64,000 bases of DNA from Belnapia arida (GTDB taxonomy: Bacteria > Pseudomonadota > Alphaproteobacteria > Acetobacterales > Acetobacteraceae): the NCBI RefSeq assembly GCF_016773205.1, contig NZ_JAETWB010000015.1, forward strand, positions 1-64,000. The letters run 5' to 3'. The notes under the pieces are model-generated. The model made no database searches and was not told where the DNA came from. It saw nothing but the letters and a program-made list of their open reading frames with translations. Shown here one piece after another: positions 43,355 to 54,474 of the stretch; the stretch's first letter is position 1; each line of letters opens with the position of its first letter. The position numbers and the translations under genes were made by a program.

Positions 43355-44529
43355 TGCCCGGCAATGTCACCATCCCGAGCCTCGATCACGGGCTTGGCGA
43401 GGAGATCGATGCGCTGCGCGACAGCGTGCGCGGCTTCGCCGAGGGCCGCATCGCGCCGCTCGCCGCCGAGATCGATCGCACCGACGAGTTCCCTCGCCAC
43501 CTTTGGCCGGAAATGGGTGCGCTCGGCCTGCATGGCATTACCGTCGATGAGGAGCATGGCGGTGCCAATATGGGCTATCTCGCCCATTGCGTGGCGATGG
43601 AGGAGGTGAGCCGCGCCAGCGCCTCGGTCGGCCTATCCTACGGTGCGCATTCGAACCTGTGCGTCAACCAGATCGCCCGCAACGGCAGCGCGGAGCAGAA
43701 GCGCCGTTATCTTCCGCAGCTCATCAATGGAGAGCATCTTGGCGCATTGGCGATGAGCGAGCCCGGCGCCGGCTCGGATGTCGTCTCGATGCGGCTGCGG
43801 GCGGACAAGCGGGGTGACCGGTACATCCTCAATGGTACCAAGCTGTGGATCACCAACGCGCATTATGCTGAGACGCTGGTGGTCTATGCCAAGACCGACC
43901 CGGAAGCCGGGCCGCGCGGCATCACCGCATTCCTGATCGAGAAGGGGTTCAAGGGCTTCCGTCCGGCGCAGAAGCTCGACAAGCTCGGCATGCGCGGTTC
44001 GCCGACTTCGGAACTGGTTTTCGAGGAGTGCGAGGTGCCGGAGGAGAATGTCCTCGGCCGCGTCAACGAGGGCGTGCGGGTGCTGATGTCCGGCCTCGAC
44101 TACGAGCGCGCCGTGCTCGCGGCCGGGCCGCTCGGCATCATGCAGGCCGCGCTCGACATCGTCGTGCCCTATATCCATGAGCGGAAGCAGTTTGGCCAGG
44201 CGATCGGGGAGTTCCAGCTCATCCAGGGCAAGGTGGCCGACATGTACACGGCGCTGAACGCCTCCCGGGCTTATGTCTACGCCGTGGCCCGGTCCTGCGA
44301 CCGCGGCCAGACGACGCGAAAGGATGCGGCCGGCGCCATCCTCTTCGCCGCCGAAGCCGCGACCCGCATCGCCCTCGATGCCATCCAGATCCTTGGCGGG
44401 ATGGGCTATATCAACGAGACGCCGACCGGGCGGCTGTTACGCGACGCCAAGCTCTATGAGATCGGCGCCGGCACCAGCGAGATCCGCCGCATGTTGATCG
44501 GCCGCGAGCTGTTCCGCGAGACCGCATGA
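43354..44529 (+). CDS. ivd: Isovaleryl-CoA dehydrogenase-type acyl-CoA dehydrogenase
   Basis: The 391-residue FAD enzyme shows [37 protein letters not shown] and the C-terminal [19 protein letters not shown]. The stretch [24 protein letters not shown] carries E251 at the place of the isovaleryl-CoA dehydrogenase catalytic glutamate (in human enzyme the same D-x-E-R-x-V-L-A-x-G-P-L-G block). It oxidises isovaleryl-CoA or a similar branched acyl-CoA, passing electrons to ETF. Directly followed by the carboxylase genes of the same pathway. Confidence 0.88.
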   Translation: MPGNVTIPSLDHGLGEEIDALRDSVRGFAEGRIAPLAAEIDRTDEFPRHLWPEMGALGLHGITVDEEHGGANMGYLAHCVAMEEVSRASASVGLSYGAHSNLCVNQIARNGSAEQKRRYLPQLINGEHLGALAMSEPGAGSDVVSMRLRADKRGDRYILNGTKLWITNAHYAETLVVYAKTDPEAGPRGITAFLIEKGFKGFRPAQKLDKLGMRGSPTSELVFEECEVPEENVLGRVNEGVRVLMSGLDYERAVLAAGPLGIMQAALDIVVPYIHERKQFGQAIGEFQLIQGKVADMYTALNASRAYVYAVARSCDRGQTTRKDAAGAILFAAEAATRIALDAIQILGGMGYINETPTGRLLRDAKLYEIGAGTSEIRRMLIGRELFRETA

Positions 44530-46129
44530 GCATCCTCACTTCCTCCATCGATACCCGCGGCGCGGAGTTCCGCGCCAATGCCGAGGCGATGCGGGCGCTG
44601 CTCGCGGAACTCGCCGGACACGCCGCGCAGGCCGCGCTCGGCGGGCCTGAGGCGGCGCGGCAGCGCCACGCCTCGCGCGGCAAGCTGCTGCCGCGCGAGC
44701 GCGTGGAACGGCTGCTTGACCCGGGCGCGCCCTTCCTCGAATTGTCGCCGCTCGCGGCGCATGGCCTCTATGGTGGCGAGGTTCCGGCCGGCGGCATCCT
44801 CACCGGAATCGGCCGCGTCGCCGGGCGCGAATGCATCATCGTCGCCAACGACGCGACGGTGAAGGGCGGCAGCTACTACCCGATCACTGTGAAGAAGCAC
44901 CTGCGGGCGCAGGAGATCGCGCTGCAGAACCGCCTACCTTGCATCTATCTCGTCGACAGCGGCGGCGCCAACTTGCCGAACCAGGACGAGATCTTCCCCG
45001 ACCGTGAGCATTTCGGCCGTATCTTCTACAACCAGGCCAATATGTCGGCGCTCGGCATCCCCCAGATCGCCGTAGTGATGGGCAGTTGCACCGCCGGCGG
45101 CGCTTATGTCCCGGCGATGTGCGACGAGGCCATCATCGTCAAAGAGCAGGGCACCATCTTCCTCGGCGGCCCGCCGCTGGTGAAGGCGGCGACGGGCGAG
45201 ATCGTCAGCGCAGAGGATCTCGGAGGTGCCGATGTCCATACCCGCCTGTCCGGCGTCGCCGACCATTTCGCACTGGACGACATGCATGCGCTTGGCCTCG
45301 CGCGGCGCATCGTCGGCCGGCTGGGCCGGCAAGCACGGGCCAGCCTCGATCTCGCCGCGCCGATGCCGCCACGTTACGATCCGGCTGAGCTGCACGGCAT
45401 CATCCCGCAGGATGTTCGCCAGCCCTATGACGTGCGGGAGATCATCGCCCGCATCGTCGATGGATCGGAGTTCGACGAGTTCAAGGCGCGCTACGGCGCG
45501 ACACTGGTTTGCGGCTTCGCCCGCATCTGGGGCCATCCGGTCGGCATCCTCGCCAATAACGGCATCCTCTTCTCGGAGAGCGCACAGAAAGGCGCCCATT
45601 TCGTCGAGCTGTGCAGTCAGCGCGGCATCCCGCTGCTTTTCCTCCAGAACATCGCCGGATTCATGGTCGGGCGGAAATACGAGACGGGCGGCATCGCCAA
45701 GGACGGCGCCAAGCTCGTCACCGCCGTCGCCACCACCGCCGTGCCGAAATTCACCGTGCTGATCGGCGGCAGCTTCGGCGCCGGTAATTACGGGATGTGC
45801 GGCCGCGCCTATTCGCCGCGCCTGCTTTTCACCTGGCCGAACAGCCGAATCAGCGTCATGGGCGGGGAACAGGCGGCGAGCGTGCTGGCCACCCTCCGCC
45901 GCGACAATGTCGAAGCCAAGGGCGGCCAGTGGCCGGCCGAGGAGGAAGCCGCCTTCAAGGCGCCGATCCGCGCCCAGTACGAGGCGCAGGGCTCGCCCTG
46001 TTACGCTACCGCGCGGCTTTGGGACGACGGCATCATCGACCCGGCGCTGACGCGCGACGTGCTCGGCCTCGGCCTTTCCGCCGCCTGCAACGCGCCGATC
46101 GGGGAGACGCGCTTCGGCGTGTTCCGCAT

Positions 46130-46133
<4 letters not shown>
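44526..46133 (+). CDS. mccB: Methylcrotonyl-CoA carboxylase beta (carboxyltransferase) subunit
   Basis: The 535-residue protein has the carboxyltransferase fold: [100 protein letters not shown] and [42 protein letters not shown]. The G-N-Y-G-M-C-G-R motif is that of methylcrotonyl- and geranyl-CoA carboxylases. It transfers CO2 from biotin to 3-methylcrotonyl-CoA. Overlaps ivd by 4 bases and mccA by 4 (ATG-TGA). Confidence 0.9.
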
Positions 46134-48079
<1,946 letters not shown>

Positions 48080-48130
48080 CCTCGCCCGGGGATGGGTTTC
48101 TCGTAGCGGAGGAAGCCCTTTCGGAACGGG

Positions 48131-49297
48131 ATGAACGTCCTCAACGAAACCCGCCCCGCGATGCCCGCAGCGAGTCACGGCCCGGCAAGACGGCGGCGCT
48201 GGCTCCGCCGGCTGCGCTGGCCGGCGCTGGTTCTGGCCCTGCTGTTCCTGGCGCTCTGGGTGAATTGGTGGCTGCTCGTCGGGCGATGGCTGGAATCGAC
48301 CGACAACGCCTACATCCAGGGAGATATCGCCACCCTCGCGCCGCGGATCGAGGGCCATGTCGCCGCCATCCTGGCGGTCGACCACCAGCGCGTCGCCGCC
48401 GGCGATCCGCTGATCGAGCTGGACCAGGGCCTGTGGCGCGCCCGGCTGGCGGAGGCGGAGGCCACGCTCGCCGAGGCGGTGGCCGGCATGGCGACGCTCC
48501 GCCAGCAGCTCGCCCAGCAGCGTGCCCAGATCGACAATGCCGAGGCCCAGCTCGAGCAGGCGCGCGCCGAGCAGATCCGCGCGCTGGCCGAAGCCCGCCG
48601 CGCCGGCACGCTCGTCGGCGCCGGCTGGACCAGCCGTCAGGCCAATGAGCGTGCGGTGGCCGACCAGCGCAAGGCCGATTCCGCCGTCGCCGCCGCCCTT
48701 GCCCAGCTGAGCGTCACCCGCCAGCAACTCGATGTGCTGGAGGCGATGCAGGTCCAGCAACAGGCCCGGCGCGACCAGGCCGCCGCCGCCGCCGAGCGCG
48801 CCCGGATCGACCTCGGCAACACCATCATTCGCGCGCCCTTCGACGGCATCGTCGGCAACCGCGCGGCGCAGCTCGGCCAGTTCGTCCGCACCGGCCAGCA
48901 GCTCATCGCCGTCGCGCCACCGCCGGAGCGGCAATGGGTGACGGCGAATTTCAAGGAGACGCAGCTGCCGCGCTTCCGCCCCGGCCAGCCGGTGCGGCTC
49001 GCGGTCGATGCCATTCCCGGCCTTGCGTTGCGGGCCCGGGTGGAGAGCCTCGCCCCGGCCACCGGCGCGCTCTTCAGCCTGCTGCCACCGGAGAATGCAA
49101 CGGGGAATTTCACCAAGGTCGTGCAGCGCGTTCCCGTTCGCCTCGTCCTCGACCCGGCCGAGGCGGCACAGCTTGCCCTGCTGCGCCCTGGCCTCTCCGT
49201 CACCGCCGAGGTGGATACCCGTGCAGACCCCTCCGCTACGCGCGGCCTCTGGTCCGCGGCCGCCGCCCGCCTCGGGGCCTGGCGCGCCGTGCCGTGA
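48131..49297 (+). CDS. emrA: HlyD/EmrA-type membrane fusion protein
   Basis: The 388-residue protein has a basic N-terminus, one membrane anchor (about 30-52: WPALVLALLFLALWVNWWLLVG), then STDNAYIQGDIATLAPRIEGHVAAILAVDHQRVAAGDPLIELD, the EmrA/HlyD lipoyl-like start. A long alpha-helical hairpin rich in A, Q and E follows, with TIIRAPFDGIVGNRAAQLGQFVRTGQQLIAVAP after it. It links the inner-membrane transporter to an outer-membrane channel. The transporter gene overlaps it by 4 bases. No TolC-like gene is adjacent. Confidence 0.9.
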   Translation: MNVLNETRPAMPAASHGPARRRRWLRRLRWPALVLALLFLALWVNWWLLVGRWLESTDNAYIQGDIATLAPRIEGHVAAILAVDHQRVAAGDPLIELDQGLWRARLAEAEATLAEAVAGMATLRQQLAQQRAQIDNAEAQLEQARAEQIRALAEARRAGTLVGAGWTSRQANERAVADQRKADSAVAAALAQLSVTRQQLDVLEAMQVQQQARRDQAAAAAERARIDLGNTIIRAPFDGIVGNRAAQLGQFVRTGQQLIAVAPPPERQWVTANFKETQLPRFRPGQPVRLAVDAIPGLALRARVESLAPATGALFSLLPPENATGNFTKVVQRVPVRLVLDPAEAAQLALLRPGLSVTAEVDTRADPSATRGLWSAAAARLGAWRAVP

Positions 49298-50829
49298 GCG
49301 GCCCGAGCCTCCGCCACCGCATCGGCTTCGGCGCAACGGTCGTCGGGCTGTTCATGGCGATCCTCGACATTCAGATCGTCTCCGCCTCGCTCGCCGAGGT
49401 GCAGGCCGGTCTCGCCGCCGCGCCGGATGAGGCGAGCTGGATTCAGAGCAGCTACCTCATCGCCGAGATCGTGATGATTCCGCTCTCTGGCTTCCTTTCG
49501 CGCGCCATTTCCAGTCGCGTCCTCTTCACGCTGTCCTGCGCCGGCTTCACCCTCTTCTCCGGCGCCTGCGCCCTGGCCGACACGCTGCCTGCCATGGTCG
49601 TCGCGCGTGCGCTGCAAGGCTTCGTCGGCGGGGCGATGATCCCCATCTGCTTTTCCACCAGCTTCCTGCTCTATCCCGGCGCGGAGCGGGTGAAGATCAG
49701 CGTGCTCATCAGCCTCACCGCGACGCTGGCACCCACCATCGGCCCAAGCCTCGGCGGCTGGCTGACCCAGGCGCTCTCCTGGCACTGGCTCTTCCTTATC
49801 AACCTGCCGATCGGTACCGCCGTCGCCGTCACCGCCTGGCTCACCCTCGACATAGACCGGCCGGAGCCCGGCCTGCTTGCCCGCTTCGACTGGTGGGGGC
49901 TGCTGTTCATGGCGGGCTTCCTCGGCTCGGCCGAATACGTGATGGAGGAAGGCCCGCGCTGGGGCTGGTTCGACGATGCGGAGATCACGCATCTTGCCCT
50001 GGTTTGCGCCCTCTGCGGCGCACTCTTCCTCTGGCGCGCCCTCACCCGTGCCGAGCCGATCATCCAGCTCCGCGCCTTCCGCAACCGCAACTTCCTGATG
50101 GGCTGCCTGCTGAGCTGCGTCGTCGGAGTCGGGCTCTATGGCCTCGTCTACGTGCTGCCGCTCTTCCTCGCGCGCGTCCGCGGCTACGCCTCGATGCAGA
50201 TCGGCGAGACGCTCTTCATCACCGGCCTCTGCATGTTCCTCTCGGCGCCGCTCGCCGGGCGGCTGGCGAAGCTGATGGACCTGCGGCTGCTGCTAGTCCT
50301 CGGCATGCTGCTCTTCATCGCCTCATGCCTTTGGATCGCACGGCTGACCAACCTCAGCGGCTTCTGGGAGATGGCGGTGCCGCTCGGCCTGCGCGGCACG
50401 GCGATGATCTTCATGTTCATGCCAATCAACCAGATCGCCTTCGGCACCCTGCCGCCGGCCGAGATCAAGAACGCCGCGGCGCTCTACAACCTGATGCGCA
50501 ACCTGGGCGGTGCGCTCGGCTTGGCTGCGATCAACACCAGCGTCACCTGGCGCGGCGCGGCGCATCGCCAGCACCTGACGGAGCAGCTTGGTTGGGCGCG
50601 ACCCAACGTTCCCGTCTGGCTGGACAACCTCGCGGCGCGCATCGCCCTCGTCCAGCCGGATGTGCCGGCCGATCTCGCTGCGCTCAGGCGCCTCCAGGGG
50701 TTGATGCAGCGGGAGGCGCTGGTGCTCGCCTACAACGACGTGCTGGTGCTGATGGCGATGCTCTTTCTGCTCGCCATCCCCTGCGTCGCCATCGTCGCCC
50801 GGCCGCGGACGGGGCCGGGCGGCCACTGA
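49294..50829 (+). CDS. emrB: DHA2-family MFS multidrug efflux transporter (EmrB-like)
   Basis: The 511-residue protein has about 14 membrane segments with the DHA2 signatures VVGLFMAILDIQIVSASLAEVQAGLAAAPDEASWIQSSYLIAEIVMIPLSGFLSRA (motif D1-like) and ATLAPTIGPSLGGWLTQALSWHWLFLINLPIG (motif C). GTG 49294 overlaps the emrA stop (GTGA). It exports hydrophobic compounds with proton antiport. Location after the acyl-CoA operon, 51 bases downstream, leaves open whether it protects against that pathway's substrates. Confidence 0.9.
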   Translation: MSGPSLRHRIGFGATVVGLFMAILDIQIVSASLAEVQAGLAAAPDEASWIQSSYLIAEIVMIPLSGFLSRAISSRVLFTLSCAGFTLFSGACALADTLPAMVVARALQGFVGGAMIPICFSTSFLLYPGAERVKISVLISLTATLAPTIGPSLGGWLTQALSWHWLFLINLPIGTAVAVTAWLTLDIDRPEPGLLARFDWWGLLFMAGFLGSAEYVMEEGPRWGWFDDAEITHLALVCALCGALFLWRALTRAEPIIQLRAFRNRNFLMGCLLSCVVGVGLYGLVYVLPLFLARVRGYASMQIGETLFITGLCMFLSAPLAGRLAKLMDLRLLLVLGMLLFIASCLWIARLTNLSGFWEMAVPLGLRGTAMIFMFMPINQIAFGTLPPAEIKNAAALYNLMRNLGGALGLAAINTSVTWRGAAHRQHLTEQLGWARPNVPVWLDNLAARIALVQPDVPADLAALRRLQGLMQREALVLAYNDVLVLMAMLFLLAIPCVAIVARPRTGPGGH

Positions 50830-50832
50830 ACC

Positions 50833-51282
50833 TCACCGCATCCGCAGCGGGTTCCGCAGCAGCAGCCCGGCGCCCCGCAGCGCGATGCCGAGATGCAGCG
50901 CCTCCGGCATCGCCGCATAGGCCTGGGCCGGTGGGACGTAGCGCAGCAGCAGGCCGAGCGCCTGGCTGCGGCAGCCCCGCTGCGCCAGCGCCATGGCTAG
51001 CAGCAACTCCGCCTCGCTCGGCGTCGCCCGTGGGCAGAGCAGGCAGGCGATGCCCGGCATGCCGCTGGCGCTCACCGCCCGCATCAGCGCATCGAGCGGG
51101 CGGAGCGCCGCCACGGCATCCTCGGCAATGAAGGGCAGCCGCATCGCCGCGAGGGTCGCGGCGCCGGTGCGGGCGGCCAGGGCCCATCGCCGCATGCCCT
51201 CCAGCAGCAGAGCCTCGGCCGGCGGCAGCTCGGCGGTCTCAGTATCGGCCCAGGGCCAGGCGGGAAGGCCATGTGTCGCCAT
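50833..51282 (-). CDS. Orphan hypothetical protein, 149 aa, preceded by a Fur box
   Basis: I do not recognise this protein. From ATG 51282 (MATHGLPAWPWADTETAELPPAEALLLEGMRRWALAARTG) it is mostly helical and alanine/leucine-rich. Cysteines fall at SGMPGIACLLCPRATPSEAELLLAMALAQRGCRSQ. It has no signal peptide or clear membrane anchor. GGAGAG is 5 bases upstream of the start. The frame extends to 51336, but that extension would read through the Fur box, so 51282 is preferred. It is separated from imuA by 74 bases and appears to have its own iron-responsive promoter, so it may act in iron or haem metabolism. Confidence 0.65.
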   Translation of the reverse strand: MATHGLPAWPWADTETAELPPAEALLLEGMRRWALAARTGAATLAAMRLPFIAEDAVAALRPLDALMRAVSASGMPGIACLLCPRATPSEAELLLAMALAQRGCRSQALGLLLRYVPPAQAYAAMPEALHLGIALRGAGLLLRNPLRMR

Positions 51283-51314
51283 ATCGCTCTCTCCGACGCA
51301 GGAGAGGAGACTAT

Positions 51315-51335
51315 CGCAACTGAGAACCATTCGCA
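51315..51335. promoter_or_regulatory. Fur box
   Basis: The 19 bases GCAACTGAGAACCATTCGC agree by eye at 16 positions with the classic GCAAATGAGAATCATTTGC Fur target, and the site reads as 7-1-7 TGAGAAC-C-ATTCGCA. It lies 32 bases upstream of the minus-strand start codon at 51282, fitting repression by iron-loaded Fur. Confidence 0.65.
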
Positions 51336-51356
51336 AATAAGCGATGGCTGCTCACT

Positions 51357-52067
51357 CTATCGTGCCCGCCGGCGCAGCGGGGCAGGCGACGCCTCTGCCT
51401 CGTCCTCCTCCACTTCCAGTCGCTCCGCCGCTGGGCGCCAGACGGCATCCCAACGCCCCGGCCGCCCGGCGCGGCAGCGCAGCAGCTCCAGCCGCCATCG
51501 CGGATCGCCCAGGCCGGCGCTACCGCCACCGACCCGCCAACGCGTCGCCACGCTTGAATCACCCATATCCCGTCGCAGCAGCAGGCCCAGGCCGCCACCG
51601 GCCCCCGCTGCTTGCTGCAAGCGCCGCGCGACCATTGGCTCCACCCCATCGAGGCAGAGCACGGCGCCGGCGATGCCAGGGCTGCCAAGGCCTTCTTCCA
51701 TCGCCCAGAGCGCATCCTCCGGCCGCACCGCCCGCACCAGGAGCAGGTCGGTGGGGGAGAGGCCGAAGCGGCCCAGCCCGGTCGGGAAGCCCTCCGCCGC
51801 GATCCAGAGCAGGCTGCCGCCCGCCACGGCCGCGGCTCGCGCCAACAGCAGGGCGCAGAACTCGGCCGCCGCTTCCGGCTCCTCCACCAGCACCTCATGG
51901 AGCGCCGCCCAAGGCAGGCCGCCACCCGGCAGTGCGGCGTTGATCGCCGGGCAGAGCGAAAGGCCACCAGCCGGGCTGGCGTGCCGTGCGGACCGCGCCG
52001 CCAGCGCCGCGCGCAGGGCCGGGCGGTCGAGCGAGGGCAAGGGGGTGTCGTCGGGGAAAGGGTTCAT
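51357..52067 (-). CDS. imuA: ImuA family protein (SOS mutagenesis factor)
   Basis: The 236-residue protein has the ImuA (SulA/RecA-like) pattern: INAALPGGGLPWAALHEVLVEEPEAAAEFCALLLARAA, GSLLWIAAEGFPTGLGRFGLSPTDLLLVRAVRPEDALWAMEEGLGSPGIAGAVLCLDG and MVARRLQQAAGAGGGLGLLLRRD. In other alphaproteobacteria ImuA works with ImuB and DnaE2 in damage-induced translesion synthesis. A LexA box lies just upstream. Here imuB and dnaE2 do not follow; the next minus-strand gene is an unrelated Fur-controlled one. It may act with partners encoded elsewhere. Confidence 0.82.
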   Translation of the reverse strand: MNPFPDDTPLPSLDRPALRAALAARSARHASPAGGLSLCPAINAALPGGGLPWAALHEVLVEEPEAAAEFCALLLARAAAVAGGSLLWIAAEGFPTGLGRFGLSPTDLLLVRAVRPEDALWAMEEGLGSPGIAGAVLCLDGVEPMVARRLQQAAGAGGGLGLLLRRDMGDSSVATRWRVGGGSAGLGDPRWRLELLRCRAGRPGRWDAVWRPAAERLEVEEDEAEASPAPLRRRAR

Positions 52068-52072
52068 GCCGG

Positions 52073-52087
52073 GTTCGTCTTATGTTC
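52073..52087. promoter_or_regulatory. LexA (SOS) box
   Basis: GTTC-N7-GTTC (52073-52076 and 52084-52087) is the alphaproteobacterial LexA site. It lies 5 bases upstream of the imuA start codon, close enough that LexA would block transcription. The site is 122 bases upstream of cysK on the other strand. Confidence 0.75.
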
Positions 52088-52209
52088 CTGTGCGAGGTCC
52101 CCCGCGGTCAATCGCAAAACGCCCGATGCGGCATCGCAATGTCGCCAGCCCTCTTGAATCCAGCCCCAGACCGCGCGCAGATCATCCGAACGCCTGGAGA
52201 TGGAATTGC

Positions 52210-53253
52210 ATGAGCCCCACGCCGCCCGAACGAATCGTGGCCCGAACCGTGGACGGCCTCGCCGGTGCCATCGGCAACACGCCTCTCATCCGGCTCAGCC
52301 GTGCCAGCGCGGCGACGGGTTGCGAGATCCTTGGCAAGGCGGAGTTCATGCAGCCTGGCGGCAGTGTGAAGGACCGCGCCGGCCTCGGCATCATTGAGGA
52401 CGCCGAGCGCCGCGGCCAGCTCATCCCCGGTGAGCCCGGCATCGTGGTCGAGGGCACAGCCGGCAACACCGGCATCGGCCTCACCCTTGTTGCCAATGCG
52501 CGCGGCTACCGCTCCATCATCGTCGTGCCGGAGACGCAGGCGAGGGAGAAGCTCGACTTCCTCCGCATGATCGGCGCCGACCTGCGCCTGATCCCGCCGA
52601 AACCCTACCGTGACCTGGGGCATTACGTGCACACTTCGCGCCGCATCGCCGAGGAGCTGGCCGCCGAGGGGAAGCGGGTGGTCTGGGCCAACCAGTTCGG
52701 CAACCTTGCCAATGCCGCCGCGCATGAGGCGACGACCGGCCCGGAGATCTGGGAGCAGACCGGCGGCCGCATCGATGCCTTCACCTGCGCCTGCGGCACC
52801 GGAGGCACGCTGGCCGGCGTCGCCCGCGCGCTGAAGGCGCAGAAGCCCGACATCCGCATCATCCTTGCCGACCCAATGGGCAGCGGCCTCTACAGCTGGG
52901 TGAAGACCGGCGAGGTGAAGGCCGAGGGCAACTCCATCACCGAAGGCATCGGCCAGGCGTCCACCGTGCCCGGCAATCTCGAGCAGGGCCGCGCCCTCAT
53001 CGACGATGCCGTGCAGGTGACCGACCCGGTGGCGCTCGAGCAGGTCTACGACCTGCAACTCCATGAGGGGATTTCGGTTGGCGGGTCTGCCGGCATCAAT
53101 GTCGCGGCAGCGATCGCGGTCGCGCGGCAAATGGGGCCGGGTCACACCATCGTCACTATCCTTTGCGATGGTGGAGCGCGCTATCAAAGCAAGATCTTCA
53201 ACCCGGCGTTCTTGCGCGAGCGCGGCCTGCCGGTGCCAACCTGGCTCGAATAA
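52210..53253 (+). CDS. cysK: Cysteine synthase A (O-acetylserine sulfhydrylase)
   Basis: The 347-residue PLP enzyme starts [30 protein letters not shown]. It has the PLP lysine K54 in [18 protein letters not shown], the substrate loop [11 protein letters not shown], and the phosphate-binding [14 protein letters not shown]. It makes cysteine from O-acetylserine and sulfide. It is somewhat longer than the usual 310-320 residues, with an insert around [29 protein letters not shown], as in a subset of family members. The next gene, cysE, begins 10 bases after the stop. No riboswitch or CymR-like site is visible in the 120 bases upstream. Confidence 0.9.
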   Translation: MSPTPPERIVARTVDGLAGAIGNTPLIRLSRASAATGCEILGKAEFMQPGGSVKDRAGLGIIEDAERRGQLIPGEPGIVVEGTAGNTGIGLTLVANARGYRSIIVVPETQAREKLDFLRMIGADLRLIPPKPYRDLGHYVHTSRRIAEELAAEGKRVVWANQFGNLANAAAHEATTGPEIWEQTGGRIDAFTCACGTGGTLAGVARALKAQKPDIRIILADPMGSGLYSWVKTGEVKAEGNSITEGIGQASTVPGNLEQGRALIDDAVQVTDPVALEQVYDLQLHEGISVGGSAGINVAAAIAVARQMGPGHTIVTILCDGGARYQSKIFNPAFLRERGLPVPTWLE

Positions 53254-53263
53254 GGGCGGTCCT

Positions 53264-53944
53264 ATGGAAATCCTCGAACTTGCACGCACGATCCGGTCGC
53301 GCGATCCGGCTCGCCCGACCTGGATCGAGGCCGTCACCTGCTATGCCGGGCTGCATGCGGTGCTGCTGCACCGCCTCGCCCATCGCTTCTACCGCATGGG
53401 CTTCCGTACCCTGGCGCGCGCCGTGTCGCACACCAACCGCTTCATCACCGGCATCGAGATCCACCCCGGCGCCACCATCGGCCGTCGCCTCTTCATCGAC
53501 CACGGCATGGGCGTCGTCATCGGCGAGACGGCAGAGATCGGCAATGATGTGCTGATCTACCACGGCGTGACGCTGGGCGGCCTGTCCGGGCAGCCTGGCA
53601 AGCGCCATCCGACCATTGGCAACGGCGTGGCGGTCGGCGCCGGCGCGCAGGTGCTCGGCCCCATCCGCGTCGGCGACAACGCCCGCATTGGTGCCAATGC
53701 CGTGGTTGTCGCCGAGGTGCCGGTCGGCGAGACCGTGGTCGGCATACCTGCGCGTCCGCCGCAGGAGCTTCACGTGCTGCCGACCCGCCGTGCGCCGAGC
53801 CCCGGCTACGGCCTGCTCGACGCGCCCTGCGACCCGGTGGGGGAGGAACTTGCCGAGCTGCGCGCCGAGGTTGCCATGCTTCGCAACGAGATGGCCCTGC
53901 TGCGCGGCCAGCAACGGCAGGTAAACGTGTCAGCCGCTGAATAG
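53264..53944 (+). CDS. cysE: Serine O-acetyltransferase (short, CysE/EpsC-like)
   Basis: The 226-residue protein has hexapeptide repeats: [49 protein letters not shown], then [36 protein letters not shown]. The catalytic D-H pair (FIDHGMG) and the H in IYHGVTLGG are present. It makes O-acetylserine from serine and acetyl-CoA for CysK. The C-terminus ends NVSAAE, without the terminal isoleucine that in E. coli CysE inserts into the CysK active site. It is shorter than the 273-residue E. coli enzyme, with an abbreviated N-terminal domain. Confidence 0.9.
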   Translation: MEILELARTIRSRDPARPTWIEAVTCYAGLHAVLLHRLAHRFYRMGFRTLARAVSHTNRFITGIEIHPGATIGRRLFIDHGMGVVIGETAEIGNDVLIYHGVTLGGLSGQPGKRHPTIGNGVAVGAGAQVLGPIRVGDNARIGANAVVVAEVPVGETVVGIPARPPQELHVLPTRRAPSPGYGLLDAPCDPVGEELAELRAEVAMLRNEMALLRGQQRQVNVSAAE

Positions 53945-53949
53945 CGGCT
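53932..53949 (+). terminator. Hairpin at the cysE stop codon
   Basis: AGCCGCT and AGCGGCT form perfect 7-base arms around GAAT, overlapping the cysE TAG stop. No T-run follows, so it may be a weak or Rho-assisted end of the cysK-cysE unit. Confidence 0.35.
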
Positions 53950-54006
53950 GGAACCGGCGGCGCTGCGCCCTATCTCCTTCTCCGTAACATGGAAGGGAGA
54001 GAGCCC

Positions 54007-54441
54007 ATGGCGAGTATCCATCGCAGCGCCAGCGCGCATTGGCAGGGCAGCGGCAAGGAGGGCACCGGCAGCCTCACCACCCAGTCCGGTGTGCTCAAGG
54101 ACAGCCAGTACGGCTTCAAGACCCGCTTCGAGAACGGCCCCGGCACCAATCCGGAGGAGCTGATTGCCGCTGCCCATGCCGGTTGCTTCACCATGGCGCT
54201 GGCCTTCCAGCTCTCGGGCGCAGGGCATGAGCCGCAGGCGCTCGACACTTCCGCCAAGGTGTCGCTCGAGCAGGAAGGCTCCGGCTGGAAGATCGCCGCG
54301 GTGGCGCTGACGCTGAAGGCCAAGGTTCCCGGCCTGTCGCAGGAGGAGTTCCGGAAGCTCGCCGATGCCGCCAAGGCTGGCTGCCCCGTCTCCAAGGTGC
54401 TGAACGCCAGCATCACCCTCGACGCCACGCTGGACTCCTAG
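54007..54441 (+). CDS. osmC: OsmC peroxiredoxin
   Basis: The 144-residue protein aligns through its length with E. coli OsmC: HWQGSGKEGTGSLTTQSGVLKDSQYGF, FENGPGTNPEELIAAAHAGCFTMAL, and AKAGCPVSKVLNASITLD. The peroxidatic and resolving cysteines are C60 and C126, at the positions known from E. coli (C59 and C125). It reduces organic hydroperoxides in the cytoplasm. ATG 54007 has GGAGA upstream. It stands alone, between cysE and an acyl-CoA ligase, as a single-gene stress response unit. Confidence 0.92.
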   Translation: MASIHRSASAHWQGSGKEGTGSLTTQSGVLKDSQYGFKTRFENGPGTNPEELIAAAHAGCFTMALAFQLSGAGHEPQALDTSAKVSLEQEGSGWKIAAVALTLKAKVPGLSQEEFRKLADAAKAGCPVSKVLNASITLDATLDS

Positions 54442-54447
54442 GCTACA

Positions 54448-54468
54448 CTCCCCGTCAACGACGGGGAG
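54448..54468 (+). promoter_or_regulatory. Hairpin that covers the acyl-CoA ligase ribosome-binding site
   Basis: CTCCCCGTC and GACGGGGAG are perfect 9-base arms with a 3-base loop. The right arm contains the GGGGAG ribosome-binding site of the gene starting at 54475. It may end the osmC transcript or limit translation of the ligase. Confidence 0.5.
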
Positions 54469-54474
54469 GATTTC

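Noticed and set aside
51271-52209. N-terminal extension of the cysK frame by 313 codons
   Set aside because: The stretch is antisense to imuA and gives low-complexity sequence. The cysteine synthase fold begins at the ATG at 52210.
52068-52209. A sulfur-responsive riboswitch ahead of cysK
   Set aside because: No SAM-riboswitch-like helices or conserved core bases could be traced in this leader.
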